A DNA stretch of 64,000 bases, from contig NZ_AUCG01000020.1 of NCBI RefSeq assembly GCF_000429645.1, forward strand, positions 1-64,000, given 5' to 3'. This DNA comes from Niveispirillum irakense DSM 11586. GTDB lineage: Bacteria; Pseudomonadota; Alphaproteobacteria; Azospirillales; Azospirillaceae. This document shows, one piece after another, positions 8,838 to 17,859 of this stretch (within the stretch, counting starts at the first letter, position 1; every line of letters begins with the position of its first letter). Made by a program: the position numbers and the translations under genes. The notes beneath the pieces were generated by a model. That model saw only the letters and a program-made list of their open reading frames with translations, was not told the DNA's origin and made no database searches.

Positions 8838-10348
8838 GGCATCTCTCCCTTATCATCCATCAATCCGCGCACGTCCCGGCAGACAAGGCGCGGCGTATCC
8901 TGGGCATTGCGTGTTTGCAGATTGTCGATGCGTACCCCGTCCACATCCTCCAGCCAGACGGCCGGTCGGCCATCGGGCGCGAGGGTAGACAGGTGGATAT
9001 CGCGCAGGTGCAGGCCGCGCGCGTGGCGGACATAAAGCCCATAAGCCGGCAGCGTGCCGAACATGCTGGGTTCCGGATAGGCATCCGGCTTTTCCGGCAC
9101 CGGGTCCGTCACCACATCCAGCCCGCCGGCATAAGTGATGCGGATATCCTGGAACGTCACATCCTCAACCGGCTGTTCCGGCAGCCCGGCGATGATGGAG
9201 GCATAGCGCGGGTCCACGTCATAGGCGGTAATATGGGCAAAGCGGATGCGGCGCATCGGGCCGGGCTTCGTGCCTTCCGGTGCGCGCAGCCGGGCACCGA
9301 TGCGCAGGAACAGGGCTGCTGTCGTCACCTCCCGCATGGTGATGTTGGTGATGGACACATCCTCCAGCACCCCGCCATCCACGGTTTCCAGCGCCAGCCC
9401 GCGCGAGCGTTCCACCGTGCAGTTGGAAATCGCGATATTGCGGAAGCCGCCATGGCTTTCCGTGCCCAGCTTGATCCGCCCCGTCACCCGGTCCCGGTCG
9501 GGTGACACCTGTTGCGTGCGCCCATAGGTGCCATCCAGCAGGGTGCCCAGGTCAAAGCCGCTGACATGGCAATTGGTGATGGCGACATGTTCCGTCGCCC
9601 GCGCCACACCCAAGGCACCGGAGCTTTTCAGCACCAGCGCATCATCATTGGGCGTGTTGATCTGGCAATTGCTGACGCGGACATAGCGCACGGCATCCAG
9701 ATCAATACCGTCGCGGTCGGTATCAATACGCAGATTATCGATGGTGAGGTTATCAACGCCCGTCGCCAGGATGGCAAAATGGCCACCCTTCAGAATGCTG
9801 AAATCTCGCAGGGTGACGTTGCGGCAGTTCTTCAGGGCGATGGCCTTGTTGCCAAGGCCCCGCATCAGCGCTTCATCGGGGTCTTCAGCGGCCAGTTCAG
9901 CCGCACTCATCCCCGCCATGCTTTCCGGGAAATAGCCTTTGCGCTTGGCCCATTTCGCCCCCGGCCCTTTGGAAGTCAGCCCCGCGCCATCAATCAGGCC
10001 GGGACCGGTGATGGCGACGTCATTCACCCCATCGCCCCAGATCAGGCTGTTCTGCCAGTGGGAATGGCCGAAATCCTGATAGAGATCATGCGGGTTGGGC
10101 TCCGGCAGGTCATAGGCACCGCCATCCGTCGCCGGGTCCGCCGCCAGCAGCACGGCACCCGGCCCCAGATGCAGACCGATATGGCTGAACAGGCGCAGCG
10201 AGAAGGAAAGATACCGCCCCGCCGGGAACAGCACCGTCCCGCCGCCCGCCTTTGCAGCGGCGGCGATGGCGCGGTTGATGGCGGGGCTGTCCAGCACCAC
10301 GCCATCGCCCACAGCGCCAAAGCTGCGAATATCGAAAATGGCCGTCAT
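8834..10348 (-). CDS. GH28 family glycoside hydrolase (polygalacturonase-like)
   Basis: Parallel beta-helix enzyme of 504 residues. It begins with the pectate-lyase-3-like motif FGAVGDG and carries the GH28 catalytic set: TDRDGID around Asp213/Asp216, NDD at 234-236, RIK at 291-293 and a TESHGG histidine at 299. GH28 enzymes hydrolyse galacturonan or RG galacturonosyl bonds. There is no signal peptide at the chosen start, which overlaps the stop of the GH43-like gene upstream (ATGA). A cytoplasmic exo-acting enzyme on imported oligomers is likely, while its neighbours on both sides are exported. The exact linkage cannot be told from sequence. Confidence 0.85.
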   Translation of the reverse strand: MTAIFDIRSFGAVGDGVVLDSPAINRAIAAAAKAGGGTVLFPAGRYLSFSLRLFSHIGLHLGPGAVLLAADPATDGGAYDLPEPNPHDLYQDFGHSHWQNSLIWGDGVNDVAITGPGLIDGAGLTSKGPGAKWAKRKGYFPESMAGMSAAELAAEDPDEALMRGLGNKAIALKNCRNVTLRDFSILKGGHFAILATGVDNLTIDNLRIDTDRDGIDLDAVRYVRVSNCQINTPNDDALVLKSSGALGVARATEHVAITNCHVSGFDLGTLLDGTYGRTQQVSPDRDRVTGRIKLGTESHGGFRNIAISNCTVERSRGLALETVDGGVLEDVSITNITMREVTTAALFLRIGARLRAPEGTKPGPMRRIRFAHITAYDVDPRYASIIAGLPEQPVEDVTFQDIRITYAGGLDVVTDPVPEKPDAYPEPSMFGTLPAYGLYVRHARGLHLRDIHLSTLAPDGRPAVWLEDVDGVRIDNLQTRNAQDTPRLVCRDVRGLMDDKGEMP

Positions 10349-11463
10349 TGCGGCGGCACCAGCTTCACCGATGTCGGCTGTTCGCGGTCAGCGGTCAGCC
10401 AGCCATCCTTCTCCTTCAACTCCACCACCTGGATGACAGAACGGCGTTTCCAGGTCGGGTCTTTGGCCTGTTCCGGCTCCCCTTCCTGCTGCACGAAATA
10501 GAACAGGAAGGCGCGGTCGTCGCTGACCAGCACGTCGGGATGGCCGCCCTTGGCCCGGTCGGTCAGCGCCGTGCCCGGCTGCTCCAGCAGATTATAGGGC
10601 TGGTGTTCCCAATTGGTCAGGTCTTTGGAGCGATAGACGCCCAAGCCCGCCCAGGCATCCATGATCAGCCAATAATAGCCTTTCCATTCGATGATCTGCG
10701 GGCCTTCGCCACGCTGTTTCACTGCGACACCGCCATGGGTCCAGGTCTTCAGGTCTTGGCTGTCGGCATAATGGGTGCTGCTGCCGTCGCGCTCATCCTT
10801 GTACCAGAGCCGCCAGCCGCCACCGGGCAGCGCATGCACGGCGGCATCAATCACCCGGTCGGAACCGAGGTTCAGCTTATCGGCGAAATCCCAGCGCTTC
10901 AGGTCCTTGCTGGTCAGGTGGATGATCTCACGCGGGGCATTCCAGTCCTTGAAGATGCCTGGCACAATGGTCAGCCACATGTGATAGGTGCCGTCGATCT
11001 CTTCCACATTGGGCGCCCAATGGGTGATGTCGGCAGCATCGCCATAGCGGATATCGGCGGTGCCCTCATAGGTCCATGTATTACCGCCATCCTTGGACCG
11101 CGCCATGCCGATGCGGGTGCCATGCACCCATTCCACGCCCTCGGCCTCTTTCAGGTTGGCGCGACGGTTGGTGTAGAACATCACCCAGTCGCCTGCCTTG
11201 CGGTCATAGATGATGGAGGCATCAGCCGCCCCGTCAAAGGTCGGGTCGCGGAACAAGGGTTTAGGGGCCACATCGGCGGCGAAGCCGGGGGTGATGGTGG
11301 TGCCGGTGGCCAGCAGGAGGGTGACTGCCATCGCACCGGCGACCTGTTTTGCCTTCTCCGCGAAAGCGGGGAACCAGGGGCCACGGGAATGACGCATTGG
11401 TGCAGACGGCCCCTGGCCCCCCGCTTTCGCGGGGGAGGCACCTTTTTTCTTATCCATCATCAT
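10345..11463 (-). CDS. GH43-like five-bladed propeller hydrolase with repeat-encoded N-terminus
   Basis: Protein of 372 residues from an ATG triplet at 11463, eight bases after the preceding hydrolase stop. Residues 8-38 are encoded by a palindromic repeat (11351-11440). A hydrophobic export segment follows (about 42-61, cleavage after GFA). The mature part looks like GH43/GH32-type propellers, with Asp81 (ADASIIYD), Asp206 (VIDAAV) and Glu253 (GEGP) in the order base, modulator, acid. Repeated W..S.D..TW-type blade motifs support this. The substrate is probably arabinan- or galactan-derived oligomers, but the subfamily is not recognised. In-frame upstream starts exist as far as 11622 but overlap the previous gene. 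Confidence 0.75.
   Translation of the reverse strand: MMMDKKKGASPAKAGGQGPSAPMRHSRGPWFPAFAEKAKQVAGAMAVTLLLATGTTITPGFAADVAPKPLFRDPTFDGAADASIIYDRKAGDWVMFYTNRRANLKEAEGVEWVHGTRIGMARSKDGGNTWTYEGTADIRYGDAADITHWAPNVEEIDGTYHMWLTIVPGIFKDWNAPREIIHLTSKDLKRWDFADKLNLGSDRVIDAAVHALPGGGWRLWYKDERDGSSTHYADSQDLKTWTHGGVAVKQRGEGPQIIEWKGYYWLIMDAWAGLGVYRSKDLTNWEHQPYNLLEQPGTALTDRAKGGHPDVLVSDDRAFLFYFVQQEGEPEQAKDPTWKRRSVIQVVELKEKDGWLTADREQPTSVKLVPPQ
11351..11440. repeat. Family B palindromic repeat inside a coding sequence
   Basis: A 90-bp imperfect palindrome. Outer arms with CCGCGAAAGCGGGG and CCCCGCTTTCGCGG flank an inner GGGGCC-rich part. It matches the intergenic copy at 12497-12588 along most of its length. This copy lies within the 5' end of the GH43-like gene and is translated, adding about 31 residues before the export signal without breaking the frame. 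Confidence 0.85.
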
Positions 11464-11470
11464 CGCGCGC

Positions 11471-12436
11471 TCAAACAAACCCATGGCTCCGGCTCCATTC
11501 GATGAAAAGCGACGGCCAGGCCGCCACAGGGGCTGCTTTGGGGCTGCGCAGGCCGAAGCCATGGCCACCCGCTTCAAACAGATGCATCGCCACCTTGGTG
11601 TCCACTTTGCGCAAGGCGGCATAGATCAGCAGGGAATTTTCCACCGGGACTGCCGCATCATCGGCAGCCGCAGTGATGAAGGTGGGCGGGATATTGCCCG
11701 GCACGCCCTGGTCGGCAGAGAATTCGGCGATCCTCTCGGCACTCGGGCTTTCGCCCAGCATCTGCTTGGCCGAACCGGCATGGGCCACCCCCGGCACCAT
11801 GGAAATGACGGGGTATCCCAGGGCCGCGATATCCGGGCGGGCTGACACCTGATCCGCCGCATCCACCGGCTTGTACGTCGCCTTGTCAAACCGGGTGGCC
11901 GCCATGGCAGCCAGATGGCCCCCGGCGGAGAAACCCATCACCCCGATGCGGGCAGGGTCAATGCCCCAGCCCTTGGCCCCGGCCCGGATCAGGCGGATGG
12001 CGCGCTGCGCATCCTGCAAGGGGGCATCCGGCCCGGCTTCCCAACCATCGGCGGGCAAACGGTACAGCAGGACGAACACCGTCACGCCTTCGCCTGCCAG
12101 CCATTGGGCGATATCATAGCCTTCCTTGCCCACCACCACGCGCTGATAACCGCCGCCGGGGATGATCAGCATGGCGGCGCCATTGGGTTTCGCCGGGCGG
12201 AACAGGGTCAGGTTGGGCTGGGTAACATTCAGGATCGCCACGTCGCGGAAACGCGGATCATCGGACCGCGCCACCTCCGACTGTTTCACGGTTACCTTTT
12301 CCCCACCGGGCGGCTTGTCACCGGGCCAGAGGGACAGGGTTTCGCCCTTCACATCGGCGGCATTACTGCTGCCGGGCAGGCTGGCGGCCAGCAGCGCGGT
12401 GGCAGCAGCGGCGGTGAACAGGGTGCGGCGGTGCAT
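11471..12436 (-). CDS. Alpha/beta hydrolase, acetylesterase-like, exported
   Basis: Esterase-type hydrolase of 321 residues. The signal peptide spans 1-26 with an early twin arginine (HRRTLF). The oxyanion region is IIPGGGY (GGG at 94-96). The nucleophile is Ser170 in GFSAGG, the acid Asp260 in AADDAAVP and the base His292 in GGHGFG. Such proteins often remove acetyl groups from plant polysaccharides and sit in carbohydrate loci. It heads the block esterase - GH43-like - GH28 - PL22, all closely spaced on the minus strand. Acetyl-xylan, acetyl-pectin or acetyl-rhamnose specificity cannot be told apart here. Confidence 0.8.
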   Translation of the reverse strand: MHRRTLFTAAAATALLAASLPGSSNAADVKGETLSLWPGDKPPGGEKVTVKQSEVARSDDPRFRDVAILNVTQPNLTLFRPAKPNGAAMLIIPGGGYQRVVVGKEGYDIAQWLAGEGVTVFVLLYRLPADGWEAGPDAPLQDAQRAIRLIRAGAKGWGIDPARIGVMGFSAGGHLAAMAATRFDKATYKPVDAADQVSARPDIAALGYPVISMVPGVAHAGSAKQMLGESPSAERIAEFSADQGVPGNIPPTFITAAADDAAVPVENSLLIYAALRKVDTKVAMHLFEAGGHGFGLRSPKAAPVAAWPSLFIEWSRSHGFV

Positions 12437-12496
12437 GGTGGTTATCCTGTTTTGCTTCTAATCCAGCGAGTATGGCCGTAGCCGCCCCACCAACTT

Positions 12497-12588
12497 GCCT
12501 CCCCCGCGAAAGCGGGGGTCCAGGGGCCAAAGGCACTGAAGCATTGGTCCTTATGATCCCTGGTTCCCCGCTTTCGCGGGGAAGGCAG
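12497..12588. repeat. Family B palindromic repeat, intergenic copy
   Basis: An imperfect palindrome whose arms contain CCCGCGAAAGCGGGGGTCCAG and its near complement, with an inner CAGGGGCC/GATCCCTGG part. It lies in the 174-bp gap between the RG acetylesterase and the alpha/beta hydrolase, and could act as a terminator or mRNA stabiliser between the two blocks. Confidence 0.85.
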
Positions 12589-12610
12589 GAAAGAGCCAAC
12601 GCCGGCGCTT

Positions 12611-13879
12611 TCAATTCCCCCGCGGCGTCACATCCGACCGCATCGGGCTTTGCGCAATCCGCACCGCATCCGGCAGGGGCGGATGCGCCGGATCAAACAC
12701 CCCGATATCGGCCTTGATATGATCCTTCAGCGGCAGCGCCGATGCCCGTATCCCTTCCACCACACAGCGGGCCAGCAGCCAGGCGCCGTAATTATTATGG
12801 TGGGTGGCATCCTTGCCATCGGCGGCAAAGGCGCGGGGTGACACCTCCGGCCCCAGCGCCTCATACAGCACCTTGCTCATGGCGTTCAGGTCGATCAGCG
12901 CCACCTTCTCTTCCGCCGCCACCCGGCGCACGGCGTCAGGGTAATCGCCATGGCTGTTGGTAATCTGACCGCTGGCATCAAAGGTGCGGCGGTGCATGGA
13001 GGTGACAAGCACCGGCGTCGCCCCGCGCCGCCGGGCTTCCGCAATGAAGACGCGCAGATAGGCCGGGTATGTGATGGCCGGATCAGCATAGGTCTGCGGC
13101 CAGCCCTGCTTGCTGTCATTATGGCCGAACTGGATGAACAGGTAATCGCCCGGCTTCATCCGGCTGAGCAGCTTGTCCAGCCGCAAACCGGTGATGAAGC
13201 TCTTCATCGTCTCCCCGGATTCGGCATGGTTAGCCACGGCCACATCCGGGGTCAGGAAGGCCGTCAGCATCTGCCCCCAGCTAGCCCCCGGCTCCGCCGG
13301 CTGGTCGGTCACGGTGCTGTCGCCAGCCAGATAAACCGTCGGCACATCCGCCTTCTCGATCGACAAGGCCGCCAGTTTCGGCGCGCTGCCGTCAAATTCC
13401 AGGGTCAGCTTGTCATCCCAATGGAACTTGCCGACCTCCCGCTCATTGATGCGTACTGTGGTGCCGCCGGGCGCATTCGGCGGGGGGGACGGCATGGCCG
13501 TGTCACGGACATTGACGATGAAGCTGCGCGTCTCGAACTTGCCCTTCGCCGTCGCCACATCAGCCAGCATCAGCCGCCGGCTTTCGGCCTTCACGGTCGT
13601 GTCGCCAGCGGACTTTGCGTCCCCCAGCGTGACGGTGACCCGGTAATTGCCTTCCGGCACCTTGACGGAGAACAGGAAGGGCTTCCCCGGCTCCGGCTTA
13701 AAGGCTGGCTCATACCCAAAGCCCTTGGCCGGATCGTAAAGATCCGCTTCAGAGATGGCGAGCGCCTGTGCCGGCGCCTTGGCGCTGCTGGTGAAGCGGA
13801 AATCCCAACGGTCCTGCGCCGTGGCCGGCATGGCGAACACCAGAAGGCTGAGGGGGAGAAGGAACAGATGCGGCTTCAT
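12611..13879 (-). CDS. Rhamnogalacturonan acetylesterase (CE12, SGNH hydrolase) with N-terminal beta-sandwich
   Basis: Protein of 422 residues. The signal peptide is 1-21 (cleavage after ATA). An N-terminal beta-sandwich of about 150 residues resembles the accessory domain of YesT/YxiM-type esterases. The SGNH domain carries block I GDST (Ser188), the Gly block NHAESGET, block III GHND (252-255) and the terminal DATH dyad (Asp357, His360). CE12 enzymes deacetylate galacturonate in the RG-I backbone so lyases can cut. The stop of this gene precedes a repeat; its ATG overlaps the GH53 stop (ATGA). Periplasmic or secreted. Confidence 0.9.
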   Translation of the reverse strand: MKPHLFLLPLSLLVFAMPATAQDRWDFRFTSSAKAPAQALAISEADLYDPAKGFGYEPAFKPEPGKPFLFSVKVPEGNYRVTVTLGDAKSAGDTTVKAESRRLMLADVATAKGKFETRSFIVNVRDTAMPSPPPNAPGGTTVRINEREVGKFHWDDKLTLEFDGSAPKLAALSIEKADVPTVYLAGDSTVTDQPAEPGASWGQMLTAFLTPDVAVANHAESGETMKSFITGLRLDKLLSRMKPGDYLFIQFGHNDSKQGWPQTYADPAITYPAYLRVFIAEARRRGATPVLVTSMHRRTFDASGQITNSHGDYPDAVRRVAAEEKVALIDLNAMSKVLYEALGPEVSPRAFAADGKDATHHNNYGAWLLARCVVEGIRASALPLKDHIKADIGVFDPAHPPLPDAVRIAQSPMRSDVTPRGN

Positions 13880-15126
13880 CGCCCAGCCTCTGCCGGCACG
13901 GCCAGCCCATAGCGGCGGGCCAGATCGCGGTAGAGATCAAGGAAGCTGTTCGCCTCGTACCGCCCGCCCTTGCCATGTTTGGGCGGGCCGGCGGGCGGGG
14001 GCGGTGGTGCTGTTCCCGGCTGCACGGCGCCCGGTGCCTCGGCGGCATTGATGCCCTGGGACAACAGGTTGGGCTTGGCTCCACCGCCGGCATTCTTGCC
14101 ATCCAGGTCAAAGATCGCTTCCTGGTGCCGCGTCGGCTCCCAGATAAAGCTGCCCCAGCCCCGCTTGCCCGGCGCGTTGAACACCAGATCGTTGATGTAC
14201 TGCTTGCGACCGGAATATTCGACGGCGCAGAAGCCCAGTTGCGGGTACCGCGCGGTGAATTCCTGGAAGCTCCGCTCCCAGTCCCCTTCCGCCAGTTGCT
14301 GGTAGCAGGAGAACCCGACCAGATCGAACGCCACCCCGCGCGCCAGCAGCGCATCGGTCCATTCCCGCACGATCACCCAATGGCGGCCCAGATGGTTGTG
14401 CAGCATGATGCTGGCATCCGGCACAACGGCACGGGCAGCACCAATCCCGGCCTTCAGCAACGTGGCCAGATTGTCGTAGCCGCCAATGCCTTCCGGCTTC
14501 AGATGCACGGCATCGGTGGCGGGGTTGCCGGTCGGCACCGGCAGGGCCACCCGCCCTTCCGGCCACAGCATGCCGAACGTGATCTCGTTGCCGATATGCA
14601 CCATGTCGGGTGCCACGCTGGCGGCCTTCATGGCGGACAGGCTGTCGCGCGTGTGGGTCTCCACCGCCTTCACCAGATCGGGGAAAGACAGGTTTGCCCA
14701 GGCCGCCGGCTTTTCCTGATGCTGCGGGTCGGCCCAGGTATCGGAATAATGGAAGGTGAGCGCGATCTTCATCCCCGCCGCCTTCACACGGCGGGCAAGT
14801 GCGATGGTCTGTTCCAGCCCGCACCAGGGGCTGTTCTTTTTTCCCGCCGAATAGCCGTTCTCCGGGTTCACAAACAGGCGCAGCCGCACCCAGTTGAACC
14901 CGGCACCGGTCAGGATGCTGAAAATATCCTGGCGCTGGCCATCAACGTAGAATTCAGCCCCCGCCGCCTCATCCTCCGGTATCCAGGAGATATCGGCACC
15001 CAGCATATAGGGGCCGGGCCGTTCGGGTCCGATGGCAGCCCTTGCCGGACGGGGCAAAGCGGCCAGGGTGAGCGCGGCCAGGGCGGTGGCCCCCAGCGCA
15101 CGCCGCGTCAACGTCCCGCCCCTCAC
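13876..15126 (-). CDS. Arabinogalactan endo-beta-1,4-galactanase (GH53)
   Basis: Enzyme of 416 residues that cleaves the beta-1,4-galactan side chains of RG-I. It starts at a GTG that overlaps the upstream stop (GTGA). The export signal carries a twin arginine (TRRALG, cleavage after ARA at 30). The (beta/alpha)8 barrel has acid/base Glu181 in HIGNEITFGMLWPEG and nucleophile Glu303 in AVEYSG. Other family blocks are GADISWIPEDE, WVRLRLFVNP and FHYSDTWADP. A Pro-rich low-complexity stretch (about 369-385) precedes the C-terminus. With the GH35 enzyme it would feed galactose to the araFGH-dgoD operon. Confidence 0.92.
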   Translation of the reverse strand: MRGGTLTRRALGATALAALTLAALPRPARAAIGPERPGPYMLGADISWIPEDEAAGAEFYVDGQRQDIFSILTGAGFNWVRLRLFVNPENGYSAGKKNSPWCGLEQTIALARRVKAAGMKIALTFHYSDTWADPQHQEKPAAWANLSFPDLVKAVETHTRDSLSAMKAASVAPDMVHIGNEITFGMLWPEGRVALPVPTGNPATDAVHLKPEGIGGYDNLATLLKAGIGAARAVVPDASIMLHNHLGRHWVIVREWTDALLARGVAFDLVGFSCYQQLAEGDWERSFQEFTARYPQLGFCAVEYSGRKQYINDLVFNAPGKRGWGSFIWEPTRHQEAIFDLDGKNAGGGAKPNLLSQGINAAEAPGAVQPGTAPPPPPAGPPKHGKGGRYEANSFLDLYRDLARRYGLAVPAEAGR

Positions 15127-16034
15127 AGGCCCGCAATCCCAAGGCGATAGATGCGGTTGGCATTGCCGGCGAACATCGCCCGGCGCTCCGCATCCGTGAA
15201 ATCTGCCGTGATGGTATCATAGGCCGCGTAATGGGTGCCGAACGCGCCATAGAGCTTATCGACGGGGAAGTTGCTGGCGAACAGGGCGCGGTCGGGGCCG
15301 AACGCCTCAATGGCGTGCAGCACATAGGGACGCAGGCTGTCGATGGTCCATTCCCGGTCAATCATGGCCAGACCGGATATCTTGATCGACACATTGGGCT
15401 GGGCCGCCAGCAGGGCCAGCCCACGCCGCCACAGGGCCAGCCCCGCCTCATCCCGGTCGGTCGGCATGCCGGCATGGTTGATGATCACCGGGATATCCGG
15501 GTGCCGGGCCGCCAATTGGGCCGCCACTTCCATCTGGCTGGGATAGATCTGCAGGTCGAAGGACAGGCCATATTTGGCCAGCAGCGCATAACCTGCCTGC
15601 CAGTCCGCATCACCAATCACATCGCGGGCCGAATAGGTCTTGGCCGGATCAGCGTGGAAATTGATGATATGGCGGATGCCGCGCACCGCCCCATGTTCGG
15701 CATGCGCGGCCAGAAGCTTTTCCACATCCGGGTCGTTCAGTGCGGCGAACGCCACCAGCCCCATAGGCAGCCGCCCTTCATCCGCCAGGCCCTGCAGCCA
15801 CTGGGTTTCGGCGAGCGATTGGGCGGTGCTGGCACCAGCCTCCACATGCACCACACCGCGCAGATCATACCCCTCGGTGTCGGCCAGATATTCCGACAGA
15901 CCATAGGGCTTGGCGATGGGCGCCACATCACCCGCCGCATTGGGCGGCAGCGGATCATCCATCAGCCAGGAATAATGCTGACGGGTGAAATCCCACAAAT
16001 GCATATGGGGATCGACGATCGGCAGGCTGGTCAT
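15123..16034 (-). CDS. Amidohydrolase-2 family protein, probable sugar lactonase
   Basis: TIM-barrel hydrolase of 303 residues from the ATG at 16034, which has a perfect GGAGGA site six bases before it; an upstream ATG at 16088 lacks one. The metal-binding DPHMHLWD (HxH) opens the protein, and the family's FASNFPVD motif lies near the end. This family (COG3618) includes L-fuconolactonase and L-rhamnono- or arabinono-lactonases. No signal peptide, so cytoplasmic. In a locus with a sugar dehydrogenase and a galactonate dehydratase, opening a galactono-, arabinono- or rhamnono-lactone is the likely role; the substrate is inferred. It is coupled to the GH53 gene by overlap. Confidence 0.8.
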   Translation of the reverse strand: MTSLPIVDPHMHLWDFTRQHYSWLMDDPLPPNAAGDVAPIAKPYGLSEYLADTEGYDLRGVVHVEAGASTAQSLAETQWLQGLADEGRLPMGLVAFAALNDPDVEKLLAAHAEHGAVRGIRHIINFHADPAKTYSARDVIGDADWQAGYALLAKYGLSFDLQIYPSQMEVAAQLAARHPDIPVIINHAGMPTDRDEAGLALWRRGLALLAAQPNVSIKISGLAMIDREWTIDSLRPYVLHAIEAFGPDRALFASNFPVDKLYGAFGTHYAAYDTITADFTDAERRAMFAGNANRIYRLGIAGL

Positions 16035-16082
16035 GGGTTCCTCCGCGAGATTTTTTTTCGCGCCGCTCTTACTCCGTTCCAC

Positions 16083-16164
16083 CGTCATCCCGGCGCAGGC
16101 CGGGATCCAGATTCGTAGAGCAATGCGCCTGTGGTCTGGACCCCGGCCTGCGCCGGGGTGACGG
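16083..16164. repeat. Family A palindromic intergenic repeat
   Basis: About 82 bp: CGTCATCCCGGCGCAGGCCG arm, TCGTAGAGCAA core, and the complementary arm ending GCCGGGGTGACGG. It separates the symporter gene from the lactonase-GH53-CE12 operon. Confidence 0.85.
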
Positions 16165-16211
16165 GAGAGGGGGTAACAAGCGGTTAAAAGACCTTTTGCC
16201 TCAGACAGGCC

Positions 16212-17696
16212 TCACCGCTTCCCCCGACCCCACAGCGTCTCGTAACGCCAGCCGGTCAGGTCTTCCAGGATGGCCTTGCGCTCCGGCGTGGTTTCCATCC
16301 GGCCTTCCTTGAAGCGGGCGATTTCCTCCATCAGGATGGCATGGCGCGGACCATCCAGCTTGAAGCGCAGGGAGACCAGGAACCCGCCGCACAGCACGGC
16401 GATGGTGCCAATGCCCATCACCAGCAGGATGGTGTTAATGGCGGCGTCGCTCTGCACCTCCGCCTTGGGCAGGAAGCCACCAGCCTCCAGGATCAGGCCC
16501 ACACCCATCACAGCAGCGGCCTGGGTGGCCTTGCGGATAAAGGTCATGACACCGGCAAAGATGCCTTCACGACGCTTGCCGGTAACCACCTCATCCACAT
16601 CGGCCATGTAGTTATAGGTGTTCCAGGGGATGTAGTTCAGGCCACCGCGACCCATGCCCGACAGGGCCACCGGGATGAACAGCCAGAAGGCCAGGTTCTC
16701 CGGCTTCACGGCGTCCAGCACCAGGAAGGCCACGACACCCAGGATATAGAAGCACACAGCCACCCGGTAGGACGGGGCCGGGTGGAAGCGCAGGCAAAGC
16801 TGGATGAACACGGCAACGGCGAAAAGCTGCACGATATACATGCTGCCCAGCATGGAAGAGGCAACGGCAACCGAGCTGCCCAGCGCAAAGACGATGAAAT
16901 AGGTGAAGACGGCGTTGAACACGTCCTGGCTGATATAGCCACCCAGATACATGCCCAGATGCAGCCGGAAGGCGCGGATTTTCAGGGTGGAGAACAGGTT
17001 GGCGTAGAGCGTCTTGAAACTGTCGCCCAGGCTCTGCACCGGCTCACCGGCCTTCATCTGCTCCACCTCGGCCACCGAACGCTCGAAGGTGAAAGCCCAG
17101 GTGAAGGCCAGCACGATGGCGAAGGTGACGGCGAAGATGACGCCCATGATGAAGAAGGTGTCGGCGCTGTCCTTGCCACCCACCCAACTGATGATGGCAG
17201 CCGGCAGGAAGCCGGCGGCAATGGCGGAGCTTTGCGCGAACAGGATGCGGATGCCGGCCAGCTTTGCCTTGATCTTGTAATCCTTGGTCATTTCGGCGGC
17301 CAAGGTTTCATAGGGGATCAGGACGACGGCATAGATCGTCTCAAACAACACATAGGTTGCCAGATAATACCAGAAGCTCTGCCCCCCCACCCACATCAGG
17401 GCAAAGGTGGGCACCAGCGGGATACAGATCAGCAGGAAGAAGCGGCGGCGCCCGAAACGGCGGCCGAGCGCCGTGCGATAGAAATTATCGGACAGATGCC
17501 CGACCAGGGGGCTGACAATGGCATCCAGCAGGCGGGCGATGGCGAAGATGGCCGCCGCCTGCGTGGCCGACAGCCCGCAGAAGGTTGTATAAAAATAAAG
17601 AATCCAGCCGCTGATCACGGCCATCGAACCCGCACCCAGGATGTCGTTAGCACCATAGGCGAGGTAGTTGATCGGTTTGACGGGCCGTGCGGTCAT
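16212..17696 (-). CDS. GPH-family sugar:cation symporter (MFS), oligosaccharide importer candidate
   Basis: Inner-membrane transporter of 494 residues with about twelve membrane segments. The glycoside-pentoside-hexuronide family is indicated by YGANDILGAGSMAV near the start, RRR after the second helix pair (GRRFGRRRFF), the IPYETLAAEMTKDY block and the late motif IPWNTYNYMADVDE. An AGGA ribosome site precedes the ATG. It lies between repeats and next to GH105, an arrangement like that of RhiT/GH105 pairs, so unsaturated rhamnogalacturonides or galacturonides are the likely cargo. The substrate is inferred from neighbours only. Confidence 0.85.
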   Translation of the reverse strand: MTARPVKPINYLAYGANDILGAGSMAVISGWILYFYTTFCGLSATQAAAIFAIARLLDAIVSPLVGHLSDNFYRTALGRRFGRRRFFLLICIPLVPTFALMWVGGQSFWYYLATYVLFETIYAVVLIPYETLAAEMTKDYKIKAKLAGIRILFAQSSAIAAGFLPAAIISWVGGKDSADTFFIMGVIFAVTFAIVLAFTWAFTFERSVAEVEQMKAGEPVQSLGDSFKTLYANLFSTLKIRAFRLHLGMYLGGYISQDVFNAVFTYFIVFALGSSVAVASSMLGSMYIVQLFAVAVFIQLCLRFHPAPSYRVAVCFYILGVVAFLVLDAVKPENLAFWLFIPVALSGMGRGGLNYIPWNTYNYMADVDEVVTGKRREGIFAGVMTFIRKATQAAAVMGVGLILEAGGFLPKAEVQSDAAINTILLVMGIGTIAVLCGGFLVSLRFKLDGPRHAILMEEIARFKEGRMETTPERKAILEDLTGWRYETLWGRGKR

Positions 17697-17736
17697 TGGC
17701 GTTTCCTGGGGTTTTTATGGATTTGGCCCTACCCCT

Positions 17737-17822
17737 ACCGTCACCCCGGCAAAGGCCGGGGTCCAGGTTCGTAGAGCAATGTGCTTGTGACACTGGATCC
17801 CGGCCTGCGCCGGGATGACGGT
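17737..17822. repeat. Family A palindromic intergenic repeat
   Basis: About 86 bp: CCGTCACCCCGGCAAAGGCC arm, TCGTAGAGCAA core, right arm GGATCCCGGCCTGCGCCGGG followed by ATGACGGT. It lies between the GH105 stop and the symporter ATG. Confidence 0.85.
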
Positions 17823-17859
17823 GGGGATGGGGAACATGTCTGCCCCATCCCCATCCGCC

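Noticed and set aside
6648-9035. A 795-codon open frame on the plus strand opposite the IclR and PL22 genes
   Set aside because: It lies antisense to two clear genes with family motifs and terminators, and its translation is rich in Gly/His/Gln with no recognisable domain. It is a GC-bias shadow frame.
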